Source: Beta vulgaris subsp. vulgaris (lineage: Eukaryota > Streptophyta > Magnoliopsida > Caryophyllales > Amaranthaceae). Taken from it: DNA of 64,000 nucleotides. The position numbers and the translations under genes are program-made. The stretch spans positions 53,181,776 through 53,245,775 of the forward strand of contig NC_079208.1 of assembly GCF_026745355.1 (NCBI RefSeq), in the 5' to 3' direction. Positions within the stretch are counted from its first letter, which is position 1. Every line of letters begins with the position of its first letter. The notes below the pieces were generated by a model. It was not told the DNA's origin. It made no database searches and saw only the letters and a list, made by a program, of their open reading frames with translations. This document shows positions 1 to 10,500 of the stretch, piece by piece.

Positions 1-302
1 GTAGGAAAAAGGATAGGTATGGTGGTAGTGAGGAGAGAGAAAGGCCGGAGGGTTTTGAGAGGGCTGTTTTTTTAAAAGGAAATGTTAAATCAAGTTCCGC
101 TAAAATTATGATACATTGGGGGATTTTCTCCATACAATCAAGTTCTAAAGTACCTTTCGTATCTCACCTTGCCACTAGATTCTTTTAACACGAGAAAACA
201 CAAAATTACAAATATCTTTTGACAATTTTCTAATATCATCATAAAGTAAGAAAATTGGAGCACATTCATGATACTCCAACTTCACACCCTTTACCACATT
301 TA

Positions 303-478
303 GGTATGTTCTCTTTACCTTAAAAAATAAGTTTCAGGTCGAATAAATCCAGATCAAGTCTAATCATGTTTCATCAGGTCTAACACAATACTCAAAAATA
401 AGTTCCAATAAAGGTCAATTAAGTCTGATAAGTTCAGTTCAAATAAGTACAAGTTTTTCAGTTGAATAAAACGCACCC
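303..478. mobile_element. Tourist/Harbinger-like MITE
   Basis: A short AT-rich element flanked by TTA on both sides (300-302 and 479-481), the 3-bp target site typical of PIF/Harbinger MITEs. The right end (AAAACGCACCC) matches the terminus of the 854-bp element at 47279-48132; the left end is diverged. The interior carries the same AAGTT/GGTCTAA-type degenerate repeats. No coding capacity. Confidence 0.55.
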
Positions 479-483
479 TTAGT

Positions 484-727
484 ACTGCATCCCCCTCAAG
501 CCAGCCAAATTCGGTCATACCCACGTCTTCGAGCTATTTGGAGACCATAGCGAGCTGCAGCCGCTTCAGCCATCGTTGCCTTGCACCCCACCTCAAGCTT
601 CTTTACTGCAGCCATTATTACTTTACCATCTTCATCCCGTATGACCACCCCAGCCCAATATACGAACCATCAACAACATGGGCATCAATATTCACCTTCA
701 CTGTACCTGTGGGTGGTTTCTTCTACT
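484..727 (-). pseudogene. LINE RNase H domain remnant
   Basis: Read on the minus strand this gives a recognisable plant LINE RNase H (RVT_3-type) start: P-P-T-G-T-V-K-V-N-I-D-A, then I-G and, after a one-base frame change, V-V-I-R-D-E-D-G-K-V, and then AEAAAARYGLQIAR. The family normally has a catalytic Asp in the NxD segment, which is visible here. No reverse transcriptase is attached, so it is a detached or truncated copy. It is oriented opposite to the LINE at 2.7 kb. Confidence 0.6.
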
Positions 728-1122
728 GAGCTATAGTCGTTAGTGAACCTGTGACCAGAGAAGAAGAGAGCGACACTTGCTGTTTTTACGAACCATAGTC
801 AGCAACCATTAGAAGAAAGCTAGCTGCCATTACGTGCACATTCAAGGTCACATTAAATTTGACAAAACATATAGCCAAACTATTGTCATTGATTAGTTGC
901 TGATTTGTTTGTAGTATGTTAATTTAGTTTGATCTGTTAGTGTCTTCTTAGAATTTGTTTTAGTTAGTGTCTTCTTAGAATTTGTTTTAGTTAGTGTCTT
1001 TATTTTCTTGTACTGGGGCTTTGCCCCTCTTCTTTAAAAAAAAAAAAAAAAAGAAATTAATCTATTTACTAATATCAATTAACTAGTTATTATGTCCTAT
1101 TACGATACGTTTTTATTTATTA
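728..1122. other. Intergenic, possible LINE-type 3' tail
   Basis: No gene is visible. A TTAGTGTCTTCTTAGAATTTG segment is duplicated near 940-990. At about 1005-1052 the sequence CTGGGGCTTTGCCCCTCTTC runs into 18 A residues, a pattern common at the 3' ends of plant LINEs. No target-site duplication was found, so this is only a suggestion. Confidence 0.3.
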
Positions 1123-2420
1123 TTTCCTTCGTTCTTTTTCTATGCAATAATTGAATTATCGGTTTTTTCACCAAGTACCCCCGAGTTTTCAAAAAATTCA
1201 CTTGGTACCCTCCATGTTTTCAAAATTCACCAGGTACCCCTCAGTTTCGAACTAATACACTCAGATACCCTTAATGAATAAAGACGTTAATCGCCGTTAG
1301 TCATTAACCCTGATTTCCTGTTTTAAACCCTAATCAACCCCCTAATGCTACCCTAATCCTAACCCCTACCTCTAACCCTAACCCTAACCCACAACCCACA
1401 ACCCACAACCCCACCACCCACCACCCCTGTGCCTCCCCCCACCCCCCGCAGCCCCTCCCCAACCCCCGCGCCGCCCCCCTCCCACGCACCCAGTTCAGTT
1501 CACCAGTCCCCTCACCCTTCTCTCACCATCACGCGCCCCCACAACACCACCCCCACCCCCTTCCCACCAAGTGTTGTGGCCCCCACAACTAGCTTCCATT
1601 TTCGCACTCCTCCACCGCGCCGACGACAACTATAGTACGAAGCAGGGGAGAGGCGGAGCGAGGGAAGCAGCGAGATAGAGGAAGAACAGGGGTGGGGGAT
1701 GCGCGAGTTAAGGGCGCGGGGAGAGAGAAAAGAACCACCGCCGTGAGTGATTGTGAGAAAAGAACCACCGCAAGGAGAGAGAAAAAACTGCAGCAACACC
1801 GCCGTGAGTGGAGGGCGCAGGGGTGGGGGCTGCGGGGGTTAAGGGCGCGGGGGTGTTGGCTGCCGGGGGTGGGGGAGGGGGGCTGCTGGGGTGAGGAAGG
1901 GGGGCTGCGGGGGTGGGGGTGGGGCAGGGGTGGTGGGAGGGTGGGGGGAGGGGTGGTTAGGTTTAGGTTTAGGGTTAGGGTTAGGATTAGGGTTAAGGTT
2001 AGGATTAGGGTTAGGATTAGAGGTTAATTAGAGTTGAAAACAGAAAATTAGGGTTAATGACTAACGGCGGTTAACGCCGTTAGTCATTAAGGGCATTTGG
2101 GTGTATTTACATAAAAGTGAGGGGTACCTGGTGAATTTTGAAAACATGGAGGGTACCTGGTGAATTTTTTGAAAACTCGGGGGTACTTGGTGAAAAAACC
2201 GTTGAATTATTATATTTACCAATACACAACTTTAACTATTGATATCTCTAATTACTTTTTAATAAAAATCATACTTATTTACATATTAAAAGTATATATC
2301 GAGACAAATCTAACAAAATCTCACATGATTATATTTTTTCTTACATAATTATCAAAACAGAGGGTGGTGAATGAATAGTGTAAAAATCTCATTATTGCAA
2401 TAGAAAACAAACGGAAGAAG
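1123..2420. mobile_element. Stowaway-like MITE split by a foldback element
   Basis: The termini TTTCCTTCGTTC (1123) and GAACGAAGGAAA-like (right end, 2400-2420, read as ACGGAAGAAG) form inverted repeats flanked by TA (1121-1122 and 2421-2422), the Stowaway target site. The terminal repeats extend into CTATGCAAT / ATTGCAATAG. Without the insertion at 1160-2201 the MITE would be about 250 bp. The interior at 2300-2345 shares the TCACATGATTATATTTTTTC-type core seen in three other MITEs of the window. Confidence 0.6.
1160..2201. mobile_element. Mutator-like foldback (TIR) element, copy 1
   Basis: 1042 bp, bounded by perfect terminal repeats CGGTTTTTTCACCAAGTACC / GGTACTTGGTGAAAAAACCG and flanked by a perfect 9-bp direct repeat TTGAATTAT (1151-1159 and 2202-2210). 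A 9-bp duplication is characteristic of the Mutator superfamily. The terminal repeats are long and continue imperfectly for roughly 250-300 bp: CACTTGGTACCCTCCATG on the left mirrors the right arm. Subterminal palindromes (TAATGACTAACGGC and its complement, about 2055-2090) follow, then telomere-like CCCTAA repeats (1322-1390) facing TTAGGG repeats (1961-2020). The centre is GC-rich with strong strand skew. No transposase is encoded, so it is non-autonomous. Confidence 0.85.
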
Positions 2421-2422
2421 TA

Positions 2423-2660
2423 TAATGATAATCAAATAGTTGAAGTAAGTGATACACTCAATTATACACGAAATCTATATTTTACAAGGTGGTACTAAAA
2501 ACTGAAAACATGAGTTCAAAACTTGTTTATAAAGCAATTATAAGGTACATCGGGCAATATATAGATATAGAAACCCATAGACAATATTTGCTCATTTTAA
2601 AAGCCATATTACTTATTGCAAAATTATTTGCTAATGTCCATGTCACTTTTGCTCATCAGG
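2423..2660. other. AT-rich spacer
   Basis: Nothing recognisable. It is the target sequence into which the LINE at 2673 inserted. Confidence 0.4.
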
Positions 2661-2724
2661 AAATTAATTCTAATTTAAACCCAACCTTCGACTCCTTGTT
2701 GACCAACACCACCCTGATATTGTT

Positions 2725-3699
2725 GTGTTAGTCGAGACCCGTGTTTGCCGACAAACAACCACAACCATCCTCCAAAATATAGGTTTCGATTCCTGGCATC
2801 TAGTTGAACCGAGGGGATTTGCCGGAGGCATCATCCTGCTCTGGAATTCGACCCATGTGAAATTTCAGGTTGTAGGATGTAGCACTCAAGGGGTTCACGG
2901 AGTTGTCGAGGTAAGTATCTTGAAACATACTTACGTTCTTTCGGCTATTTATGCATCTCCTAATTTTGCTACTAGAAAATTAGTGTGGAAAGAATTATGT
3001 GATATGGCAGAAATTATAGATTGTCCTTGGTTAGTAATAGGCGATTTTAATGAAATTATAAATCAAGGGGAGAAGTTGGGTGGTCAACCAATTAAACAAA
3101 GACGAGCGCACCTATATGCATCAACTATGAATATGTGCAACTTGTTAGATTTGGGTTTTCATGGTCAAAAGTTTACATGGTCTAACATGAGAAAAAAGAA
3201 CCCGATTTTCGAAAGACTTGATAGGGGATGGGTGAATCCGGAATGGGTCTCGAATTTTCCTAACTCCAACCTTTGGAACCTTCCTAGGGTGACTTCCGAT
3301 CACTGCCCAATCCTAGTGAGACTTGATAATCCCCCCAAAAAAATTGGAGAGAAACCTTTTCGGTTTGAACCAATGTGGATATTAGACAACACGTTCAAAA
3401 ATAGTGTCATGGAGTCGTGGGTGAGGGATGCGGGCCCAATAGGGGACATGCTAAAAAACTTGAAATGCACGTTAGTTGATTGGAACTCAAACACCTTTGG
3501 TAATGTTTATAGTAGAAAAGGACGGACCCTAGCTAGACTAGAAGGCACCCAAAAAGTACTTCAGAGGAACCCTCATTCCACTTTTCACCATAGACTCGAA
3601 GAAGAGCTCCAAAAAGAATTAATTCAAATCCTTATGCAAGAGGAGACCCTATGGATTACCAAAAGTAGGTTAGAAAGACTGAAAGGGGGGGGAGCGTAA
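2725..3699 (+). pseudogene. LINE ORF2, endonuclease segment
   Basis: An apurinic-type endonuclease/exonuclease/phosphatase domain of L1-type elements, which nicks target DNA. Visible motifs are ETR near the start, GDFNE (about 3040-3055) and the C-terminal SDHCP (about 3295-3310), all catalytic signatures of this fold. The frame closes after a run of eight Gs (3685-3692), where a length change shifts it. The continuation (NTSYFHKS) runs in another frame to an in-frame TAG at 3866-3868, followed by the RT segment. Confidence 0.8.
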
Positions 3700-3868
3700 C
3701 ACGAGTTACTTTCATAAAAGTGTCATGATCAAAAGAAATGCCAGTCGAATCCTGTCCCTAAGAAATGATGTAGGGCTAGATATCCAGGATCCGGACCAAA
3801 TCAGAGACCACATCTCTGACTTCTTTAAAAATTTATATTCCACGGAAAAAGGTGGTTGTAGTCGTTAG

Positions 3869-5581
3869 AGAAGCCAAAGCCAAGAATTAATTGACATTGC
3901 GTACCCCCCGTCTGATGTGAAGATTAAAAGCTCCCTTCATCAAATGAAACCTATTAAGGCTCCAGGGCCCGATGGGTTTCATCCCATTTTCTTCCAAAGA
4001 ATGTGGGACATTGTAGGGCAAGATGTGTGCAGAAACATTAGGGAATGGTTTCATCAATGTGAAGTCCCTAGTGAAATGTGCCAAGCCATCATTTGCTTGA
4101 TTCCAAAACAACACCCTCCCGAAACTGTTAAACACCTTCGCCCTATTAGTCTATGTAACACTATGTACAAACTTGCAACAAAAGTGATCATTAATAGACT
4201 AAAACCTCTAATACCTCATTGGATATCCCCAAATCAAAATAGCTTCATTAAGGGGAGGGGCCCGGATGTTAACAATGTAGTAGCTACGGAAATACTTCAT
4301 TCTATGAGTAAGAAGAAAGGCAAAACAGGTTGGTTCGCTCTGAAAATAGATCTGGAAAAGGCATATGATAGGGTCGAATGGAGTTTTGTTAGGCAATGCC
4401 TTCAGAATCTTGAACTCAGTGAAGCCTCAATTACCCTTATCATGAGTTTCACATCCCAATCCTCATCCACAATTCTCATAAATGGTAGGAAATCAAGCCC
4501 TTTCAACCATTCTCGGGGTCTGAGGCAAGGGGACCCGATGTCACCGTATCTTTTTAATATATGCCTCGAATCACTTCTTCATATGATAAACCAAGCTACT
4601 ATGGACAAATCTTGGACGCCTTTTTGGGTCGGAAAAGATAAAGTGCCGGTTTCTCATCTAATGTTCGCGGACGACCTTCTAATCTTTGGAAGGGTAGATG
4701 AGTCAACTACTTTCGCCGTCCGCCAAATCCTTCAAAACTTCTGCGCGATATCGGGTCAAAAAATTAATGAAAATAAGAGTCGTTTGATTTTCTCTCCCAA
4801 TACCATGGTGGAACATAAGAACCTGTTCCAACAAACATTGAACATTGAGGAAAATGAGAACTTAGGAACCTACCTAGGTCTCCCGCTTTCACATAAAAGG
4901 CCTTCAAGGAGTCAAGTGCAATTTGTTGTTGAAAAGGTTAAAAAGAAACTCGCGAACTGGAAAACAAAATATCTCTCGAGAGCCGGGAGAGTGTGCCTTA
5001 TTTCTTTTACCCTGTCAACTATCCCGGCATATTACATGCAAGCTTCCTTTTTGCCAATGTCGACCCTCAAGGACTTGGATAGAGTGTGTAACTACTTTTT
5101 GTGGGGAGATGAAGAGAATAGAAAGAGGATACACCTAGTAGGGAAGGATAGAACCTTCACTCCAAAAGAGGAGGGCGACTTAGGTATCCGTAACCAAACA
5201 GCCATGAATAAAGCATATATGGCTAAATTGGGGTGGAAACTATCGCAAGGATCGGATAACCTTGCACAAAAATGCATTAGGTCTAAGTACGTTCATGGAA
5301 ACTACGTCACAGCCTTTGCCAAGGGCTCCTCGGTGTGGCAAAATGTGGGCAAAGGGTGGCATCTGCTTGCGGATGATAGTAGTTGGATTCTTGGGAGGGG
5401 GGAAAAGATTGATTTTTGGTCTGATGACTGGTTGGGAATAGGACCTATTCGAGACTTCATACAAGGACCCCTAAACTCTCATGAGGAAACTTTTAAGGTT
5501 AGAGACGTAACCCGCAGAGGAAAATGGGACCTAGACTGTCTATCTATGAGCCTTCCCCGAGAAGTCCTGAGTCGTATTTAG
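3869..5581 (+). pseudogene. LINE ORF2, reverse transcriptase segment
   Basis: An RVT_1-type reverse transcriptase that would copy the element RNA at the nicked target. Motifs in order: KAPGPDGFHP, LRPISLCN, SFIKGRG, KIDLEKAYDRV, GLRQGDPMSPYLF and the catalytic FADD (about 4663-4675), followed by the thumb-like GTYLGLPLS segment. The active-site Asp pair is intact. It is separated from the endonuclease by a TAG at 3866 and ends at a stop at 5579-5581, with the remaining domains in other frames. Confidence 0.85.
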
Positions 5582-5599
5582 TGATCATGAGGATATCCT

Positions 5600-6703
5600 G
5601 GCCCCAAGGTACCTAACTCCCCAGGGTTTCTCCATGTCCCTAGCATACAAACATCAATTCCATAGTGACGCAACACTAGATCTAGGTTGGATATGGCGCC
5701 TAAAAACCACCCCTAAAATCCAATTCTTCATGTGGCTTGTTTGCTTGGATCGACTGCCTCATGGCAAACTCCTTTATGATCGGAAAGTATCTCATCAAAG
5801 GGAGTGTCCTAGGTGCCACCAGGGAGTAGAAGATTCCCACCATATCCTTAGATCATATAACTATACTCAAGACATTTGGGCCCAGACAACCGCATTTATG
5901 CCCTGCCCCCACGAGTCACTGTTGTGTTGGGCCCAGAAAAATCTGAAAAATTCAAACATGTTCTGAACAACAACTTGGGCCACGGTATTCCCATTTTTGT
6001 GTTTTGAAATTTGGAAAATTAGGAACCATGTTGTCTTTAACCCATCCAAACCTCACTTAAAACCGGTAGAAGTATTATCTCAGGCATGTAGAAACGCAAT
6101 GCAATACACCCAAGCAAATACCACTCCTGACCATAGTCTAGAAACCGAGACCACATACAGACTCTCTGACCATGCTCCTCCGACCTGGACCTTGCTCAAT
6201 GTGGACGCCGCGTTTAAGAATAGAAACCAAATTGCGGGGCTGGGGGGGTCATAAGGGATAATGATGGTAGATGGCGGTGGGGGTTCACAAAATCCACTTT
6301 TGCTCGAGACTCTCTTTCGGCGGAAATTCAGGGGATCCGAGAAGGACTCTCCCTCGCCCTTGATAAAGACTTTCGAAAACTCGTTCTTTTTTCAGATTGT
6401 AAAACGGCCATTCAACTTATTGACCAAGAAAATACCCAAACTAATGTGTATGCTAACATGTTATCTGATTGCAGGGAGTTAGTCAAGAGTTTTGAAGGTA
6501 TCAAGCTCATGCACTGTGATAGAAGCCTCAACCAAGTAGCAGACTCCATGGCTAAATTTTGTATTAGGAATGAAGACTTGTTGATTTGTAATAGTATTGC
6601 TAGAATCTTCCCCAACCCCACTCCTTTTTGTAGGGAATTCTACCTAGCGGATTGTGTTAATAGCCTCGTGGTGGCTCAAACGGATGATGTAATCGGCTCT
6701 TAA
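5600..6703 (+). pseudogene. LINE ORF2, zf-RVT and RNase H segments
   Basis: Positions 5630-5966 encode a zf-RVT domain (FFMWLVCLDRLPHGKLLYDR, then a Cys-x2-Cys and His-His pattern in CPRCHQGVEDSHH). Positions 6000-6254 and, after frame changes, 6300-6703 encode a plant LINE RNase H (NVDAAFKNRNQIAG at the start; CDRSLNQVADSMAKF near the end). At least three frame changes are needed to read it through. The final stop at 6701-6703 is followed by a short 3' UTR and the A-run. Confidence 0.75.
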
Positions 6704-6889
6704 GTTTTTATTATGAATGCGTAACCTTTTTCACCAAAAAAAAAAATTAATTCTACTTAATTCAATTTTACTTTTGGTCATCTCAATATTTAATTTTGCT
6801 CATTCTTAAGTTACTTTTGCTCAATTTAAAAATCTTTCTTAATTTGTCGTTTTAGCTTGGAACATAAACTAGGTATAAACCATATTACT

Positions 6890-7200
6890 TGGTCCAATTT
6901 GGTGGTGATTAACTCTCTTCGTCATAAGCTCATAGCTGAAAAGTTTTCTGAGGTGTAAACTCGTTGATTATGGATATTCGGGAGGATCTGAAGCATTTGC
7001 AGGAGGTCGACATCGTCTATTGTTTCAGGAAATCCAATCAAGGTGCTTATTTTATGGCTCATAGAAGTCAAGAGGCGACCTTTATCCTTTATTGATTTTC
7101 CTCTTCTAATGTTTATTTCCTTCTATCATGCATAAGGATGCTCTACGCTGATCTTATTTTCAGAGTTAGACCTAGTGTTTATCTCCTTATCAAAAGAAAC
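6890..7200 (+). pseudogene. Second LINE RNase H C-terminal remnant
   Basis: Immediately downstream of the main LINE, the frame at about 6967-7090 reads DIREDL, then VYCFRKSNQGAYFMAHR. This resembles the end of LINE RNase H domains, where an R-x2-N-x-x-AH motif is usual. TTTATCTCCTTATCAAAAG at about 7180 resembles a LINE 3' end. It is too short and decayed to classify further. Confidence 0.4.
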
Positions 7201-7562
7201 TAGTTTTTTCGGCTCAGGCTATTACCCGAGTAATTATATATTTTTTTTAATCAGAATTTTACTTTAAAAACATCAAATAATAACTTGATTAGACTTTAAT
7301 ATATACTTGAAGTCGCAACATCAAATCTTATTAAAGTGCACTCTCTAATTCTTTTTGGTTTATGTTCATTAGATATTACTTGGTCCAAAATACATAGTAT
7401 TACATGTGATAATATGGTCATTTGACACAAACTATCCTATAATTATCCAAATAACCGACTCCCTCCACTCTCTTCCAAGTAAAATTACCAAAACACCCTG
7501 CCGACCATTACATATTTATCTCCGAGTAACCTCCCCCCAAACTCACTTTCTCGTACCAAACA
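7201..7562 (+). promoter_or_regulatory. Upstream region of SPL2
   Basis: AT-rich sequence between LINE debris and the SPL2 start codon. It should contain the promoter and 5' UTR (the 120 bp before the ATG become C-rich, as many plant leaders do). No convincing TATA box can be placed. Confidence 0.3.
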
Positions 7563-10500
7563 ATGTCGGCGGGAGACCAAATAGCGGCGGCGTTAACGGC
7601 ACACTTAGCGTTAGCCGGCGACGGCGCATTCCTAGGCGTAGCCCTAGCCTACGTGGCAATTCGAAGCTTCACAAAATTCAGCGCCACGTCATCAGCGCTT
7701 CGGAAAATCCGAGATGCACCTTCCGTACAAGTGTCGGATCTACGGTCCTTAATTAACGAAGAAACTGACGGCGAAGATGGAGGAGAGAGAATATCGAAGG
7801 TTGTTGTTGTTGTACAAGGTTTAGTAGAGTCAAAGTCTGCTGTCAAAGGTAGTTGGAAGAGTTTGTGGCCTGCTGTTCTTGTTTCTCATGATTCTGGTGA
7901 TCGTGGTGTTATTATTCAGCGATCTCAGAAGGTATTATTTCATTTCTAATTTTTACTCTTTTGGGAATTTAATTGAAGAAATTGATTATTTTGAAGATTG
8001 TGTGAATTTGCAAATTGGAAATCAGTGTAATTTTTTGGAAGAGTGATTGTTTTGGTGTTTAATTGTTATGTTTTCTTTTTGAAGTTGAACTTTTGAGTGT
8101 TACTATATGTTTTTTTTTAAGTATATAGATTAAGGATTGAAGTTTTAACATAGGAAAGTGAATTATGACTTATGTATGAAAGGAGGGAGTATGTATCATG
8201 TGTGTACTTAGGAAGTTAGGTTGAAGGATGTGTAATGAAGATTAAATTCATCGCGGAGAAGGGATAGAGAGAGTATTGTGGGTAGAATGAGTGGTTGTTC
8301 AAGACTATGTTGCTCAGACACGGATTGAGTGTCTACTCGGATACGGGTGTCCAAGTGTCTGGCTATTTTGTAGAAAAAAGACAAGTTTTTAGTTTAAAAT
8401 GAAGTATCCAAGTGAAGTGTCGTGTCGGATACGACAAGACAACCGATTTTTGAGGTAAATGAAGGTGTCAGAGTAACATAGGTTGAAGATGTGAAAGAGA
8501 TGTGGATGACACAGTTGTTGTTGTTTTGAGTTTAGGATCTCTTGTTTTGTTGGTAGGATGTGTAGAACTTTAGGATTATTAGAATGATATAGTAGGGTTG
8601 ATAAACTAGGGTCAAGGTTTGAACTTTGAGCTTGATTGCCTTGTCTTGATGTTGCACTTTGAGTTTTGAGAAGCTTTGGGCGGATGTACCGTTACTTTAG
8701 ACTGCTGCTGGTAGAACGTTCAGGATTGTCGTTGTCGAGTATCAATGCTTGATGTTTAAGATTGTTTCATGAAAGTAGAGGAACAGGACGATGTATATTG
8801 CCCTGTCCTTGTTGCGGCCATAATGATTTTCACATTGGTTTCAGCAGATTCAGTCAAATGAAGAGATGGTAAAAAAGCATATTCAAATCTATTGAAACCT
8901 AATCTAGTTTGTGTGGTAACTTTATTTAATATATGTAATGCTTATTTGTATCTGATTTCTTGATGATCATTTAAGGAGATTTCTGGAAATTGTTGGCAAT
9001 TAAATTCCAAATTGCTTCTGCAAAACTCTTTTATGAAAAAAAGGTTAGGAAGAAGGGTGAGATCCTGTGTTGCCCAAGGATTGAAGATTGATTCGAAGTT
9101 TTCCTCCCCCGGTTTGGTTTGTTAATGTGGTGTGTTCACTAAAAGAAAGGAGGCAGACAAAAAAAGTTGACACTTTTAGCAACTTCTTGAAATCCCTTCT
9201 AGCATAGTTCCTGAAATGCCAATGTTGGAAATTGATGATTCATAGTAATGAACTGATGCTAATGCGATGCGCACTTGTTACATCCATATATGCTTTTTTC
9301 ACTATGGATATTGAATTGGTGGTGCGTCTTGTTTGCATTGAGAATTATTTTTCAATCATCAAATGAACACAATCGTTGATATTATGTTATCGAAGAGTTA
9401 ATTAGTCCGAAAGGACAGAAAAATATGGGCATCATGTTGAAGTCCCTGCATTAAAAGACGAGTGAGCTTATACAGCATTATTGTCAAGTAGTGCCTTCGC
9501 CCTTCATACTGCCAATGGGCTACTTTTGATGATGCAGCATGTAGCTAGATCCTGAAATCATGCTTGTTTACACTTGTTTAGGTTTTTGTCTTGTTTTGTG
9601 ATTGAAAAGAAATGGGAAATTTGGCGTCAGGATTTCTTTGCAGTAACATATATGTTTATTCAGTTGTTTACCTATTGCCTTTTATTATTTTATCTAAATT
9701 TCATGGTTATATGCTGTGCAGTGTATATACAACGAATGGAGAGGATTGTTCGGATGGTATACTGATCTACGTGCTGTCGTGGCGAGAGCTTGGAGAGATC
9801 AGGGTTCTTCGTCCATTAGAATGGTATTTTTTTCATGCATCGAAATGGCATGTGATTCCCTAATAGCCTTTGCTCTACTTTTTTTTTTCCTGCTGATAGT
9901 AGATTATGAATAGTAGCAGCTTGTTTTATCATCTTGCAAACTGATATTTTGTCATGAGATGACTTAGGTCACTTACAATTATCAAATATATTATTATCCC
10001 TAAATTTTATAATTGATTTTATTAGCTTTTCGTAATTTACTATCTAGTGCGAAATTGAAAAATGGACGTCATGAGTCATGACATGATAAGATTTTTAAAA
10101 AGAATTTCCAAGGAATTATGGATAAAAGTAACAATTTCAATGGAATTCAGGTAAAAGAATGTAATTACCTTGATAAAAGTGTTAGAGATCGAAGCTTTTT
10201 TATGCCTCTATAGCTACATATAATTATAAGACTTTATTATGTTTTACTTTAAAACATTAAACATTGAAATATTGTTCCCCTCAAAAAAAAAAACATTGAA
10301 ATATTGTAGCGGATTGGTGGTTGAACTCTCACATTTCATTTCAGAGGTCATATGTACGATTCCTAGTAGCTCCACATTGTTAATATTTATAAATAAGATC
10401 ATAAACATGTGTATTAGAAGTTTGAAAAGAGTGCCACATGACACATACATTGGAGAGTGCCATGGGGCACCGTTCCTTTGATTGAAACACCTTTGTATAG

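Larger units (their letters stand above)
2673..6746 (+). mobile_element. 5'-truncated LINE (L1-type) retrotransposon
   Basis: A non-LTR retrotransposon flanked by a 12-bp direct repeat AAATTAATTCTA (2661-2672 and 6744-6755), the second copy overlapping the terminal A-run (6736-6746). The element starts inside the endonuclease domain of ORF2 (P-D-I-V-V-L-V-E-T-R), so ORF1 and the 5' UTR are missing, as expected for incomplete reverse transcription. Domain order on the plus strand is endonuclease, reverse transcriptase, zf-RVT, RNase H. Stops and frameshifts separate the domains, so it is not functional. Confidence 0.85.

Noticed and set aside
1372..2020. Telomere or chromosome end
   Set aside because: The repeats are short, degenerate, in facing orientation and bounded by transposon termini with target duplications.
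1429..2027. Long frames rich in Pro, Ser, Arg and Gly
   Set aside because: They lie in the GC-rich, strand-skewed core of a foldback transposon and appear in several frames on both strands at once, as base composition predicts.
8290..8470. GGATACGGGTGTCC-like segment as a regulatory element
   Set aside because: Similar GTGTC/GGACAC-type sequence recurs near 37340-37530, suggesting a dispersed plant repeat, but borders cannot be defined so it was not annotated.
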